Shown: one piece after another, positions 7,819 through 18,100 of the stretch
Numbering within the stretch: position 1 is the stretch's first letter
Layout of the letters: each line of letters begins with the position of its first letter
Assembly: GCA_016795245.1 (NCBI GenBank)
Contig: JAEUIA010000003.1
Coordinates: 1-64,000 of the forward strand
DNA: 64,000 bases
From: Planctomycetota bacterium
GTDB lineage: Bacteria > Planctomycetota > UBA1135 > GCA-002686595
Direction: 5' to 3'
Made by a program: the position numbers and the translations under genes
The notes under the pieces: generated by a model
Database searches by the model: none
Told to the model about the DNA's origin: nothing
The model's input: only the letters and a program-made list of their open reading frames with translations

Positions 7819-9957
7819 ATGGTTTTTCCTCGTCGATTCCTGCGCCTTACGATCGCGTCGTTCCTCGTCGCGGTCGTCGGGGCCGCGCCCGCATCCGCCT
7901 ACATCGGTCCGGGGGCGGGCATCTCGGTGGTCGGCGCAGGCCTGGTCCTGGTCGGCACGTTCTTCCTGGCGATCGCGATCGTGATCACCTGGCCGATCAA
8001 GGCCCTCGGACGCGCGCTCACGCCGGTGCGGCGCGGGGCCAGCAGGGCGCGGCGCGTGATCGTGATCGGGCTCGACGGACTCGATCCGGGTCTGGCCCGA
8101 GAATTCACGCGTGCAGGGCGCATGCCGCACCTGAAGAAGCTCGCCGAGGAAGGTTGTTTCAGCGAATTGCGCACCGCGTGCCCGTCGATCTCACCCGTTG
8201 CGTGGTCGACGTACGCGACCGGTGTCGATGCATCGCGCCACAACATCTACGACTTCCTCACGCGCGATCCGTGCTCGTATGCGCCGATGTTGAGTTCGTC
8301 CGACATCCGCACCGTCGAGCGCACTCTGAACCTGGGCTTCGCGCGCATCCCGTTCGGCACGCGCGCTTCGTTCCGCACGCTGCAGAAGAGCCAGCCGTTC
8401 TGGAAGCTGCTCGGCGCGTCGCGCGTGTGGTCTTCGATCATCCGCGTACCGATCACGTTCCCGCCGCAGCCGTTCGACAACGGCACGTTGTTGTCAGGGA
8501 TGTGCGTACCCGACCTGCAAGGGACACAGGGTTCGTTCTCGTTCTACTCGACGCGCGCGCGACCGTCCGGTACTCACGTCGGCGGCCAGCAATTCCAGAT
8601 CGTCGTGCGCAAGGGCGTCGTCGAATCCAATCTCACCGGACCGCGCGGCAAGGACGGGCATCCGCTGAAATCCCCGTTCAGAGTCGAACTCGACGAGAGG
8701 CTCGAACGTGCGCGCATCACGGTCGGCGGCCAGACGGTCGAAGTCGGTCGTAAGGAATACACGCCCTGGCTGGTCGTGCCTTTCGACGGCGTTCAAGGCA
8801 TCGTGCGCTTCTACGTTCAGCACTGGAAAGACGGTGAGTTCGAGCTGTACGCCACCCCGATCAACATCGATCCCGACAAACCGGCGATGCCGATCAGCCA
8901 TCCGTTCGTGTACTCGATCTACCTGGCGAAGACGCTCGGGCCGTTCGCGACGCTGGGTCTGGCGGAGGACACGTGGGCGCTCAACGAGCGCGTCATCGAC
9001 GAAGATGCGTTCTTGAAGCAGGCCTGGTTGTATTTCGAAGAACGCAAGCTGCATCTGTGGGATGCGCTCGACAAAACGCGCAAGGGCTTCGTCACCGTTG
9101 TGTTCGACACGAGCGACCGCATCAGCCACATGTTCTATCGCACGCTGGACGCGTCTCATCCGGCGAACGCGGGCAAGGAGCTCGAGCGCTACAAGGACGT
9201 GATCCCGGACATGTACGCCAAAATGGACGCGTTGATCGGCGAGGTGCGCGCGAAGATCGCCGACGATCCCGACACGCTGTTGATGGTCATCAGCGACCAC
9301 GGCTTCACGGATTTCCGGCGCTGTGTGAATCTCAACACGTGGCTGAAGGACAACGGATACCTGGTTCTGAAGGACGGGCACGCGACTTCGGGCGACTGGT
9401 TCCAGCACGTCGACTGGTCGAAGACCAAGGCTTTCACGTTGGGTCTCACCGGACTCTTCGTGAACCGCAAAGGTCGTGAGAAGCACGGCATCGTCGCGCC
9501 GGACGAAGTGCCCGCGCTGTGTCGCGAACTCAAACAGAAACTCGAACGCCTCGTGGATCCCGTGAACGACGAACGCGTCGTGCGCGAAGCGTTTTTGACG
9601 CACGAAATGCACGACGGACCGTACGCCGACGCGGCGCCGGAGATCTTGATCGGGTATTCGAAGGGCTACCGCCATTCGTGGGAGTGCGCGACCGGTTCGG
9701 TGACGGAAGTCGTGTTCACCGACAACACGAAGAGCTGGTCCGGTGATCACTGCGTCGATCCGCGCCTCGTCCCCGGTGTGTTCTGGAGCAATCGCAAGAT
9801 CGCCGCCGAGGACCCGTCCTTGATGGACATAGCGCCGACCGTGCTCGACGTGTTCGGCATCGACATTCCCCGCTACATGCAAGGCCGTCCGCTGTTCAGG
9901 CCCGCCGCCGAACGGCGCGCGCGGTCGGCGTCGACGGCTGGTGAGGTGAACGCATGA
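7819..9957 (+). CDS. Membrane-linked alkaline-phosphatase-superfamily protein (type I phosphodiesterase-like) 1
   Basis: A 712-aa protein. A signal-like segment (LTIASFLVAVVGAAPASA) is followed by YIGPGAG and a transmembrane helix at about 36-58. RRVIVIGLDGLDPG gives the first metal site (Asp86). PSISPVAWSTYATG supplies the nucleophile region around Ser125, and VISDHGF (Asp493, His494) the second metal site. This matches the type I phosphodiesterase/nucleotide pyrophosphatase family, which cleaves phosphodiesters or pyrophosphates. The catalytic domain faces outward or inward depending on topology, which I cannot settle. Its 3' end overlaps the next gene by 4 nt (ATGA). Confidence 0.85.
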   Translation: MVFPRRFLRLTIASFLVAVVGAAPASAYIGPGAGISVVGAGLVLVGTFFLAIAIVITWPIKALGRALTPVRRGASRARRVIVIGLDGLDPGLAREFTRAGRMPHLKKLAEEGCFSELRTACPSISPVAWSTYATGVDASRHNIYDFLTRDPCSYAPMLSSSDIRTVERTLNLGFARIPFGTRASFRTLQKSQPFWKLLGASRVWSSIIRVPITFPPQPFDNGTLLSGMCVPDLQGTQGSFSFYSTRARPSGTHVGGQQFQIVVRKGVVESNLTGPRGKDGHPLKSPFRVELDERLERARITVGGQTVEVGRKEYTPWLVVPFDGVQGIVRFYVQHWKDGEFELYATPINIDPDKPAMPISHPFVYSIYLAKTLGPFATLGLAEDTWALNERVIDEDAFLKQAWLYFEERKLHLWDALDKTRKGFVTVVFDTSDRISHMFYRTLDASHPANAGKELERYKDVIPDMYAKMDALIGEVRAKIADDPDTLLMVISDHGFTDFRRCVNLNTWLKDNGYLVLKDGHATSGDWFQHVDWSKTKAFTLGLTGLFVNRKGREKHGIVAPDEVPALCRELKQKLERLVDPVNDERVVREAFLTHEMHDGPYADAAPEILIGYSKGYRHSWECATGSVTEVVFTDNTKSWSGDHCVDPRLVPGVFWSNRKIAAEDPSLMDIAPTVLDVFGIDIPRYMQGRPLFRPAAERRARSASTAGEVNA

Positions 9958-12059
9958 GAATTCCGCGTTGGGCCGTCTATCCGGCGCTCGCCGTGCTGGC
10001 GGTATTCTTGATTCCAGCGATCCCGGCGCGCAAGCGCACCGTGACGATCGAAGCGCCGGTCACAGGCGCGACGAAATTCCCGCGCGTCGTCGTGCTCGGC
10101 ATCGACGGCATGGATCCCGATGTGCTGCGTGAGGTGATCGCGCAACATCCCGAGCGCATGACGAACTTTCGCCGCCTCATCGACGAAGGCGGCTTGCACG
10201 AACTCGGGACGTCGACTCCGCCGCAGTCGCCTGTCGCGTGGTCCAATTTCATCACCGGCATGAATCCGGGCGGACACGGGATCTACGATTTCATCCACCG
10301 CGATCCGATGACGCGCGAGCCGTTCGTGGCGACGACGAAGCTCACCGCGGGTAGCGCGATCCCGTTCGTGATGGGCTACCAGTTCCCGATCGGCGGCGGC
10401 AGCGAATCGAATCGCACCGGCAAGCCGTTCTGGCAAATCCTGGCCGACCACGGCGTGCCGGCGTACGTGTGGCGCATGCCGGCGAACTTCCCCGTGGAAC
10501 CGGCCAAGGGCCTGTCGTTTTCGGGGATGATGACGCCCGCGATCGATTCGGCGTACGGTCAATGCACGCTGTGGACGACCGATCCACCCGCGGACAGCTT
10601 GGGGCGCGAGAGCAAGATCATCGCCGTGCGCGAATACAACGGGCGCATCGACAGCGCTCTCCCTGGGCCCGCCAATCCGTTCAAACAGGACGGATCGAAG
10701 GAGACGCTACCGCTGTCGATCTTCGTCGACCACGAGGCCGGTGCGGCGACGGTCGAGATCGCCGGGCGTGCGCTGGTGCTGACGCCTGGACAATGGAGCG
10801 ATTTCGTGCGCGTGTCGTTCAGCTTCCTCGGAGGCGGCGTCACGAAAGTTTCGGGGACCGTGCGCTTTCACCTGCGTTCGATCACCCCCGCAGTCGAACT
10901 GTACGCGTCAGCCATCAACATCGACCCGCTCGATCCGATCGAGCCGGTGTCGGCGCCGAAGTCGGCCAGCGCCGAAGTCGCGCGCGCGATCGGCATCTAC
11001 TACACGCAAGGCATGCCCGAGGATGTGAATGCGCTGAAGGAGCGCATCATCACCGACGAAGAGTTCATGCAGCAATCCGATCTCGTGCACGACGAGGGCG
11101 TGCGCATGCTCGCGAACGCCACCGCGCGCTTCACGGCCGAGAAGGACGGCGGCTTCCTGTTCTTCTACTTCTCCGGCGTCGACCTGTGCGGACACATGAT
11201 GTGGCGTCACGCCGACCCCGAACACCCGGCGCACGACACGGCTTTCGCTGCCGCTGATTCGTCGAGTTGGAGCGGACGCCCAGCGAGCACCTGGCGCGAC
11301 GTGATCGCCGATCTGTACATGCGCATGGATCCTGTCGTGGGGGAGCTGCGTGCGAAGTTGCCCGCTGACACGACGTTCGTCGTGATGAGCGATCACGGGT
11401 TCGCGTCGTACCGGCGCAAGTTCTCGCTCAACACCTGGCTCGTCGAGCGCGGGTACCTGGTGTTGAAGCCCGGCGTGACGAAGGAGTTGCCTGCGGAATC
11501 TCCCGAGTTCAAGCCGGTCCACATCTACACCGGCGACGTGGATTGGACGAAGACGGTCGCGTACGGGATGGGCTTCAACGGCCTCTACTTGAATCGCTCG
11601 GACCGCGAGCGCGACGACCCTGAGACGCCCGACAATGAGGCCGGAATCGTGCAGCCCGGACGCGAGGCCGATGCGCTGCTGGCGCGGATCGCGGGTGAGT
11701 TGGAGGCCTTGCGCGACGGCGACCTGCGGGTGGTCGTGCGCTGTGACCGCGCGTCGACGGTTTACAACGGTTCGCGCACGGCGGAAGCCCCAGACCTGAT
11801 CGTCGGTTACGATGTGAACTTCGGGAATTCGGAGGAGAGTTCGATCGGACGCATTCCGAATGCAGTGCTCTCGGACAATCTGGGCGGGACGTTCAACGGC
11901 AGCCATCTGATGGCGCCCGACGTCGTTCCGGGATTGTTGCTCTCCAATCGCAAGGTGCGGAGCGGCAGCCACTCCCTCGAAGACCTCACGGTCGAAATCC
12001 TCAAACAATACGGCATCGCACCGGCGCCCGGCCTGAACGGGAAACCGGTGCTCGAATAG
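9954..12059 (+). CDS. Membrane-linked alkaline-phosphatase-superfamily protein 2
   Basis: A 701-aa homolog of the upstream protein, starting in its stop codon. One N-terminal membrane anchor (YPALAVLAVFLIPAIP) precedes the catalytic domain. VVVLGIDGMDPD (Asp51), STPPQSPVAWSNFITG and MSDHGFASYRRKFSLNTWL (Asp480, His481) are the metal and nucleophile motifs. LNTWL and the gap between metal sites align with the upstream protein, so the pair arose by tandem duplication followed by divergence. The product probably acts on phosphate or sulfate esters at the envelope; the substrate is unknown. Confidence 0.85.
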   Translation: MRIPRWAVYPALAVLAVFLIPAIPARKRTVTIEAPVTGATKFPRVVVLGIDGMDPDVLREVIAQHPERMTNFRRLIDEGGLHELGTSTPPQSPVAWSNFITGMNPGGHGIYDFIHRDPMTREPFVATTKLTAGSAIPFVMGYQFPIGGGSESNRTGKPFWQILADHGVPAYVWRMPANFPVEPAKGLSFSGMMTPAIDSAYGQCTLWTTDPPADSLGRESKIIAVREYNGRIDSALPGPANPFKQDGSKETLPLSIFVDHEAGAATVEIAGRALVLTPGQWSDFVRVSFSFLGGGVTKVSGTVRFHLRSITPAVELYASAINIDPLDPIEPVSAPKSASAEVARAIGIYYTQGMPEDVNALKERIITDEEFMQQSDLVHDEGVRMLANATARFTAEKDGGFLFFYFSGVDLCGHMMWRHADPEHPAHDTAFAAADSSSWSGRPASTWRDVIADLYMRMDPVVGELRAKLPADTTFVVMSDHGFASYRRKFSLNTWLVERGYLVLKPGVTKELPAESPEFKPVHIYTGDVDWTKTVAYGMGFNGLYLNRSDRERDDPETPDNEAGIVQPGREADALLARIAGELEALRDGDLRVVVRCDRASTVYNGSRTAEAPDLIVGYDVNFGNSEESSIGRIPNAVLSDNLGGTFNGSHLMAPDVVPGLLLSNRKVRSGSHSLEDLTVEILKQYGIAPAPGLNGKPVLE

Positions 12060-12067
12060 GAAACTTC

Positions 12068-12262
12068 ATGTTCGGCGGCAACAAGATCAAGATCGACAAG
12101 GACCTCCTGGAGCGCATCAAGAAGATCGCGGCGGTCGCGGGCTACGCGAGTCACGAGGAATTCATCGTGCACGTCCTCGAGAAGGAACTCGCCCAGTTCG
12201 AGAGCGCCCAGAGCGACGCGGAGATCACCGAGAAGCTCAAAGGCCTGGGCTACATTTCGTAA
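12068..12262 (+). CDS. 64-aa small protein with LKGLGYIS tail
   Basis: A 64-aa protein starting 8 bp after the second phosphodiesterase-like gene. It reads as basic N-terminus, helix (KDLLERIKKIAAVAGY), helix (HEEFIVHVLEKELAQFE) and a terminal EITEKLKGLGYIS. The N-terminal half resembles ribbon-helix-helix proteins, but no strand-helix-helix signature is certain. The tail is of the LKxLGY type found at 3757-4251 and in sulfatase-like proteins. A partner or regulator of the phosphodiesterase pair is an inference from the operon position. Confidence 0.75.
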   Translation: MFGGNKIKIDKDLLERIKKIAAVAGYASHEEFIVHVLEKELAQFESAQSDAEITEKLKGLGYIS

Positions 12263-12328
12263 CCCGCAGCCGCCGCCCGCGCGCGCTGGAACGCGGCGTA
12301 GTGGCGTGCGAAACTCCGCCGCACGCGC

Positions 12329-13186
12329 ATGAACGCCTTGAACCACGTGGTCACCGCCGTCTTCGACGTGCTGCTCTGGCCCTTGGAGAAGCTGGGTCCT
12401 GCGTACGCGCTCGTCATCGCGAGCGGACTGTTCGGTGTGTTGGCGCTGATCGCGTTCAAGTACATCTCGCGCCAGCAAGCGATCGCGCGCGTCAAGAACA
12501 AGATCAAGGCGCACCTGATCGAGATCCGCATCTACGCCGACGATCCACGGCTGGTGTCGCGTGCGATCGGCAAGACACTGATGCGCAACGTGCAGTACTT
12601 GACGCTCAACCTGCTGCCGTTCGTTCCGCTGTCGATCCCGTTCACGTTCGTGGTGGCGCAGTGCGTCGTGCGCTACGCGTTTGCGCCCGTTCCGCTGCAT
12701 GCGAGCGCAACCGGGCTGCTGGCGGGTCAAGGGACCACATTGAACGTCGCGCTGAGCCGAGAGTTCGCGGACCAGATCAAAGGCCTGACCATCCACTTCC
12801 CCGATGGGCTGCGCGCTGTTTCGCCGCTCGTGCGCAACACGAGTGAAGGACGCGCGTGGCAGGAGTTCATCGCCCTGACTGCCGGCGTACATACGATCGA
12901 GTTCTCGCTCGCCGACGGCACGCGCGCCGGCAAGCTGCTCGCGGCAGGCGCCGTTACGCCACGGCAGATGCAGCCCGTGCGCGGGCGCGGATTCTGGTCG
13001 GCGCTGCTGTGGCCGGCGGAAGATGCCTTCGAAGCGCCATCTCCGTTCGCACAGATCGAGTTCGTCTATCCTGATGCCGACCTGGGGTGGCTGCCGAGCG
13101 GTGCGGGCGGCGTCCTCCTGGTCTTCGTGCTGAGCTCGATGCTCTTCGGCTTGTTGGCGCTCAAGCCGTTCAAGATCCAGATCTAG
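12329..13186 (+). CDS. Integral membrane protein, possibly EMC3/TMCO1-like
   Basis: A 285-aa protein with an N-terminal span (about 24-46), a positively charged cytosolic stretch (SRQQAIARVKNKIKAHLIEI), a second span (about 93-115) and a third at the C-terminus (GVLLVFVLSSMLFGLLAL). About 140 residues between spans two and three form a beta-rich external domain. TM, basic coiled stretch, then two TMs recalls the EMC3/TMCO1 (DUF106) relatives of YidC, but the inserted domain is not usual and no diagnostic motif settles it. Operon position suggests work with the two phosphodiesterase-like proteins. Confidence 0.6.
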   Translation: MNALNHVVTAVFDVLLWPLEKLGPAYALVIASGLFGVLALIAFKYISRQQAIARVKNKIKAHLIEIRIYADDPRLVSRAIGKTLMRNVQYLTLNLLPFVPLSIPFTFVVAQCVVRYAFAPVPLHASATGLLAGQGTTLNVALSREFADQIKGLTIHFPDGLRAVSPLVRNTSEGRAWQEFIALTAGVHTIEFSLADGTRAGKLLAAGAVTPRQMQPVRGRGFWSALLWPAEDAFEAPSPFAQIEFVYPDADLGWLPSGAGGVLLVFVLSSMLFGLLALKPFKIQI

Positions 13187-13216
13187 GATCCGGATTCAAT
13201 CGGCTCGCGGCGTATC

Positions 13217-13615
13217 ATGCGGCGCATGAGACGAACCCTCGTGATTCTGGCGTTGCTTGCCTGTGCTTGTTCGCCCGCCAAGGACACCGTCGTGCCGAGG
13301 AGTTTCGTGACGGCGATGTCGATCGAGAATGCAGCTGAGAGCAAGGTCACCTGCGAGACCGGCGTGTGGCGCGGGACCATCACGATCGACCGCGGGGTCA
13401 AGATCGACTACGCGAACGTCACTACGACGACGAATCAAGCCACCGAGTCGAAGACGCTCCTGAAGCTGAACGACGTGCAACTCGCGATCGAACGCGAGGG
13501 GCTGCGTTTCGGCGAAAAGAACTTCGTGAAACTCGCGGGCGACGTGACCGTGGCCATCCGCCCCGACGGCGTGTACGTCGGCGGCGCCAAGGTGGCCGAA
13601 CTCAGCGCCAAATAG
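13217..13615 (+). CDS. Small lipoprotein, hypothetical
   Basis: A 132-aa protein with a basic N-terminus (MRRMRRTLVILALLACAC) and a lipobox-like end, so it is probably exported and lipid-anchored. An alternative in-frame ATG lies at 13226. The mature part is rich in beta strand and Lys/Asp/Thr and shows no motif I recognise. It begins 30 bp after the membrane protein and may be the last gene of that operon. It is convergent with cysQ, with one base between them. Confidence 0.65.
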   Translation: MRRMRRTLVILALLACACSPAKDTVVPRSFVTAMSIENAAESKVTCETGVWRGTITIDRGVKIDYANVTTTTNQATESKTLLKLNDVQLAIEREGLRFGEKNFVKLAGDVTVAIRPDGVYVGGAKVAELSAK

Positions 13616-13616
13616 G

Positions 13617-14468
13617 TCAGTCCTTGACCGCGCCGGCTTCGATCAGCGCCGCCAGGACGCGCTCACGCCAGGCCGGTTTGCACATCAGGAATTCGTCGAT
13701 GCGCGGGTTCGGCTGGTTGTAGCTCATCTCCGTGCCGCGCAGCGTCGACACGCTCCAGCCCAGCGCGCGCGCCACGCATTCCGGCGCGCAAGTGTCCCAC
13801 TCGTTCAAGCCCTTGCGGTGTGCGTAGATGTCGGCTTCGTCGAGCAACAGCATCCCGACTTTGTTGCCGACGCTGCCCGAGTACACCATCTCAGCGCCCA
13901 GGAGGTCGGCGAAGCGTGCCATCCACGACGGCGTGTGGGAGCGGCTGACGGCGATGCGCGGGCGCTCGGGCAGCGGGGATGATCCGGTGTTGAGGCGGCC
14001 TTCGCCGCGCAGACCGTACGCGTTCGCGCCGTCCGCGCACACGCCCCACACGAGCTTGTTGCGCGCCGGGAGCCCGACGACGCCGAGCGCGCACTTGCCG
14101 TTCACGATCAAGCCGATGTGCACCGCCCAGTCCTCGCGCAGTTGGCTGTACTCGCGCGTGCCGTCGAGCGGGTCCACGATCCACACGCGCTGCTTGCTCA
14201 AGCGCCGCGCGGAATCCGCCGTCTCCTCGCTCAGGATGCCGTCGTCCGGGTAGCGGCCGCGGATGAAGCCCTGCAACAAGCCGTCGGCCGCCTGGTCGCC
14301 GATGTCGGCGAGGACCCCGGTCTCCTTCCAGCGACCGCTCGCGCGCAAGGCCAGAACGCGCTCGCCGGCCCACTCGGCGGCTTCGACCGCAAAAGCGATG
14401 TCGCGCTCGAATTCCTTCGACTGAATCGCGGTGTGCACGCGGCGTTCATCGTCAACAACGAGCCTCAT
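13617..14468 (-). CDS. cysQ: 3'(2'),5'-bisphosphate nucleotidase / inositol monophosphatase family
   Basis: A protein of 283 aa from the ATG at 14468; a GTG at 14483 is the alternative and has AAGGA only 2 nt upstream. SEET and WIVDPLDGTREY are the conserved metal-binding motifs, and NEWDTCAPECV is the C-terminal WDxxA motif of the IMPase fold. CysQ hydrolyses PAP, the product of sulfotransferases, to AMP. The nearby cysC supports this assignment over generic inositol phosphatase, although other FIG-superfamily specificities cannot be excluded. It is cytosolic and magnesium-dependent. Confidence 0.88.
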   Translation of the reverse strand: MRLVVDDERRVHTAIQSKEFERDIAFAVEAAEWAGERVLALRASGRWKETGVLADIGDQAADGLLQGFIRGRYPDDGILSEETADSARRLSKQRVWIVDPLDGTREYSQLREDWAVHIGLIVNGKCALGVVGLPARNKLVWGVCADGANAYGLRGEGRLNTGSSPLPERPRIAVSRSHTPSWMARFADLLGAEMVYSGSVGNKVGMLLLDEADIYAHRKGLNEWDTCAPECVARALGWSVSTLRGTEMSYNQPNPRIDEFLMCKPAWRERVLAALIEAGAVKD

Positions 14469-14556
14469 GTCAAGGTTGCGCACGTTCCTTCGGCAACGGC
14501 GGCGACCTCGTTACACTGGAGCGATCACCAGTAATCCCCAACGCAGAGGACTGAAC

Positions 14557-15009
14557 ATGCCTATCGACATTGGAACGACCGCTCCCGATTTCACGCTCAA
14601 GACCCAGGACGAAAAGGACTGGAAGCTCTCCGATCACAAGGGCAAGAAGGTGGTGCTCATGTGGTACCCGCTCGACTGGAGCCCGACCTGTGAGAAGGAG
14701 AACTGCAAGATCAGCCACGACGCCGCGATGCTGAAAGGCGCCGACGTCGTCGTCGGCATCAGCCGCGACTCGACCTGGTCGCACAAGGCCTGGAAGGACG
14801 CCAAGAAGATCACGCACGACCTGCTCGCGGATCCGATGCTCGAGGTGACGGCCAAGTTCGGCCTCGTGCACCCGGCCAGGTTCATCAGCCACCGCGCGAC
14901 GGTCATCGTCGACAAGCAGGGCAAGGTCGCCTTCGTGGGCGTTCAGGAAAAGACCGGCGACGAGCGCAGTTGGCCCGAAGTTCAAGCGGCGCTGAAGAAG
15001 CTCGGCTGA
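14557..15009 (+). CDS. bcp: Peroxiredoxin, Bcp/PrxQ type
   Basis: A 150-aa thiol peroxidase with AGAGGA 7 nt before the ATG. APDFTLK is the N-terminal signature. DWSPTCEKENC carries the peroxidatic Cys45 and a second Cys50 five residues later, the arrangement of the Bcp/PrxQ atypical two-Cys subgroup. It reduces H2O2 or organic peroxides using thioredoxin. Length is typical. It is divergent from cysQ and is followed by a likely terminator at 15035-15054. Confidence 0.92.
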   Translation: MPIDIGTTAPDFTLKTQDEKDWKLSDHKGKKVVLMWYPLDWSPTCEKENCKISHDAAMLKGADVVVGISRDSTWSHKAWKDAKKITHDLLADPMLEVTAKFGLVHPARFISHRATVIVDKQGKVAFVGVQEKTGDERSWPEVQAALKKLG

Positions 15010-15034
15010 TCCTCCTTGCGAGCGGACGTGGCGG

Positions 15035-15054
15035 GGGTGGCCGCAGGGCCACCC
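15035..15054 (+). terminator. Likely rho-independent terminator after the peroxiredoxin gene
   Basis: A perfect 8-bp stem, GGGTGGCC (15035-15042) with GGCCACCC (15047-15054), has a 4-nt loop and is followed by TTT at 15055-15057. It lies 26 bp past the peroxiredoxin stop. The T run is short. Confidence 0.55.
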
Positions 15055-15144
15055 TTTAAAGGCGCCTTGGAGAGCCCGACAAGTGGCGTCGGATTCACAC
15101 GCAGTCGGGGGAGTTGGGTTACCCTTGAAACGGGACTCTCTCTG

Positions 15145-18100
15145 ATGATTTCACGCACCCTCTCCATCCTCGCTGCGGTCATTGCTTTGGTCGGCACCGC
15201 GCTCTCGCAGTCCGCTTTCGTCAACTGGGAGAACCCGCACGTTCACCCGCTGGAACTCACGCCGGACGGCACGCGCCTGCTCGCTGTCAACACTCCCGAC
15301 GCGCGGCTCGAGGTGTTCGACACCACCGGCCCGAAGCTCGTGCGGCTGTTCTCGGTCGCTGTCGGCCTAGACCCGGTTTCGGTGCGCGCGCGGACGAACG
15401 ACGAGGTCTGGGTCGTGAATCACATTTCCGATTCGGTCAGCATCGTCAAGCTCTCCACCGGCGTCGTGATCGACACGATCAAGACGGATGACGAGCCTAC
15501 TGACCTCGCGTTCGCCGGTACGCCGCAGCGCGCCTTCGTTTCGTGCTCGCAGGCCAACACGGTGCAGGTCTTCGACCCCGCGAACACGCAAGCCGCACCG
15601 ATCAACGTGCCGATCGTCGGCGAAGAGCCGCGCGCGATGGCGGTCAGTGCCGACGGCACCAAGGTCTATGTCGCGATCTTCGAATCCGGCAATGCGACGA
15701 CGATCCTGGGCGGCGGCCATATCTCGAACAACGCGTTTCCGAAGAACGTCGTCAGCCTCTTCGGTGGCCCCTATAACGGTCAGAATCCGCCTCCCAACTC
15801 CGGCTCGACGTTCTCGCCTCCGATCAATCCGGCGTTGCCGACTCCGCCGAAAGTGGGCCTGATCGTGCGCAAGAACGCGGCCGGCCAGTGGATGGACGAC
15901 AACGCGCGCAATTGGACGAGCAAGGTGAGCGGCGCGAATGCGGCGGACTCGAGTCGCATCGTCGGCTGGGACATGCCCGACAACGACGTAGCGATCCTCG
16001 ACGCCTCCAATCCTACGAACGTCACTTACGCGCGCCGTCTCATGACATTGTGCATGTCGCTGGCGGTGAACCCGGTGAACGGAGAGGTCGCCGTCGTCGG
16101 CACCGAAGCCACGAATGAGATCCGATTCGAGCCCAACGTGCGCGGCACGTTCGTGCGTGTGATGCTCGCGCGCGTGAACGCAGCGGGCACCGTCACTGCC
16201 GGCGTGTACGACCTCAATCCTCACCTCGATTACTTGAGCTCCACGATCCCGCAGTCCGAGCGCGACCGTTCGATCGGAGATCCGCGCGCGGTGGCTTGGG
16301 AGCCGAGCGGGACGCGCCTTTGGATCGCGGGTATGGGTTCGGACAACGTCATCGTGGCGAACGTCAGCGGCGCACGCGCCGGGTTGAACGAGACGATTCC
16401 CGTGCCCGAGGGGCCGACCGGCATCGTGCTCGACCCCGCGACCAATCGCGCCTTCGTGTTGTCGAAGTTCGCCTCCGTCGTCACGACGATTTCGACCTCG
16501 ACCGAGTCCGTCATTGACACGACGCCGTTCCACGACGCTTCGCCGCCGGCGATCAAGTCCGGACGCCGGCATATGTACGCCACGCACGCCACATCCGGCT
16601 TGGGGCAGGCCTCGTGTGCAAGTTGCCACGTCGATACGCGCATGGACGGCCTGGCCTGGGACCTGGGCGATCCCAGCGGTGCGATGCGGCCCTTTGCCGG
16701 GAACAATCTCGGCGCCGGCATGACGCAGCTCTCGCCGTTCTTCGAAGCGTTTCATCCGATGAAGGGCCCGATGACGACGCAGACTCTCCAAGACATCATC
16801 GGGCTCGAGCCGTTCCATTGGCGTGGTGACCGAACCGGCATCGAGGAATTCAACCCGGCCTTTCAAAATCTGCAAGGTGACGATGCGCAGCTCTCGCCGG
16901 CCGAAATGGCGGAGATGAAGGCCTTCCTCGCGACGATTTATTACCCGCCGAATCCGTACCGGAATTTCGACAACACGTTGCCGACGAGTCTGCCGTTGCC
17001 GGGTCACTTCACGACCGGCGCATTCGGTCCGGCGGGCCTTCCGCTGCCGAACGGCAACGCACAAACGGGGTTGTCGAATCACCGCACGCTGCTGCTCGAC
17101 AACGGTGCGATTCGTTGCGTCACGTGTCACACGCTCCCGACCGGGGCGGGCACGGATCACCGCGCGATCAGCGGAGTGTTCCAGCCGATCGCGCCCGGGC
17201 CCGACGGTGAGCGGCACACGATGCTGGTCGCCAACGACCCGTCCACGAACGTGACGTTGAAGGTCTCGCAACTGCGCAATCAGTACGAGAAGACCGGCCT
17301 GAATCTCTCGCAGTTGGTGAGCACGCGCGGCTTCGGATACCTGCACGACGGCTCGTTCGACTCGCTCGAACGCTTCCTCGGGGACCAACGCTTCGCCACC
17401 ACGAGCAATCAGCAGGTCGCCAACCTGACGGCATTCATGCTGGCGTTCTCGGGCTCGGACCTGCCTGCCGGCTCGACAACCGTCTCCGCCGCCGAGCCAC
17501 CGGGCCCGCCCAGCCACGATTCGCATGCGGCTGTCGGGCGCCAGCTCACCTTGCGCGCCGCGCCGACTGCGCCGGAGACGACGCTGATCAATTCGATGAT
17601 CGCGCTCGCCGATGCGAACAAAGTCGGACTGATCGCGAACGGCATTCGTGCCGGACTCGTGCGCGGCGCGCGCTACGCCGGCTCGTCGACGTGGCAGAGT
17701 GATCGCGTGGGCGAAACATTCACGACCAGCCAGCTCACGAGCGGCGCCTCGGCCGGCGCGGAGATGACTTTCACCGTCGTGCCGAAGGGCACGGAGACAC
17801 GCCTCGGCAACGACCGCGATCTCGACGGCTGGCGCGATCGCGACGAGATCGACCTGGGCTCCGATCCCGGTGACGCCGCGCTGTTCCCGGGGGCGAGCGG
17901 GATCGCGTTCTGTTTCGGCGACGGATCCGGGACGGCGTGTCCGTGCGGCAACGAATCGAGCATCGGCGCCAACGCGGGTTGCCTCAATTCGCTCGCGAGC
18001 GCAGGCAAGCTCGTCGCCGCGGGAACGGCCAGCATCACGGCGGACACACTGGTCTTGTCTGGTTCCGGGATGCCGAACGGCGGTGTGCTGTACTTCCAAG

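Noticed and set aside
6180-8753. 857-codon plus-strand frame over the anti-sigma, sigma and first phosphodiesterase-like genes
   Set aside because: It overlaps three genes with clear motifs and is an Arg/Pro-rich frame without a domain.
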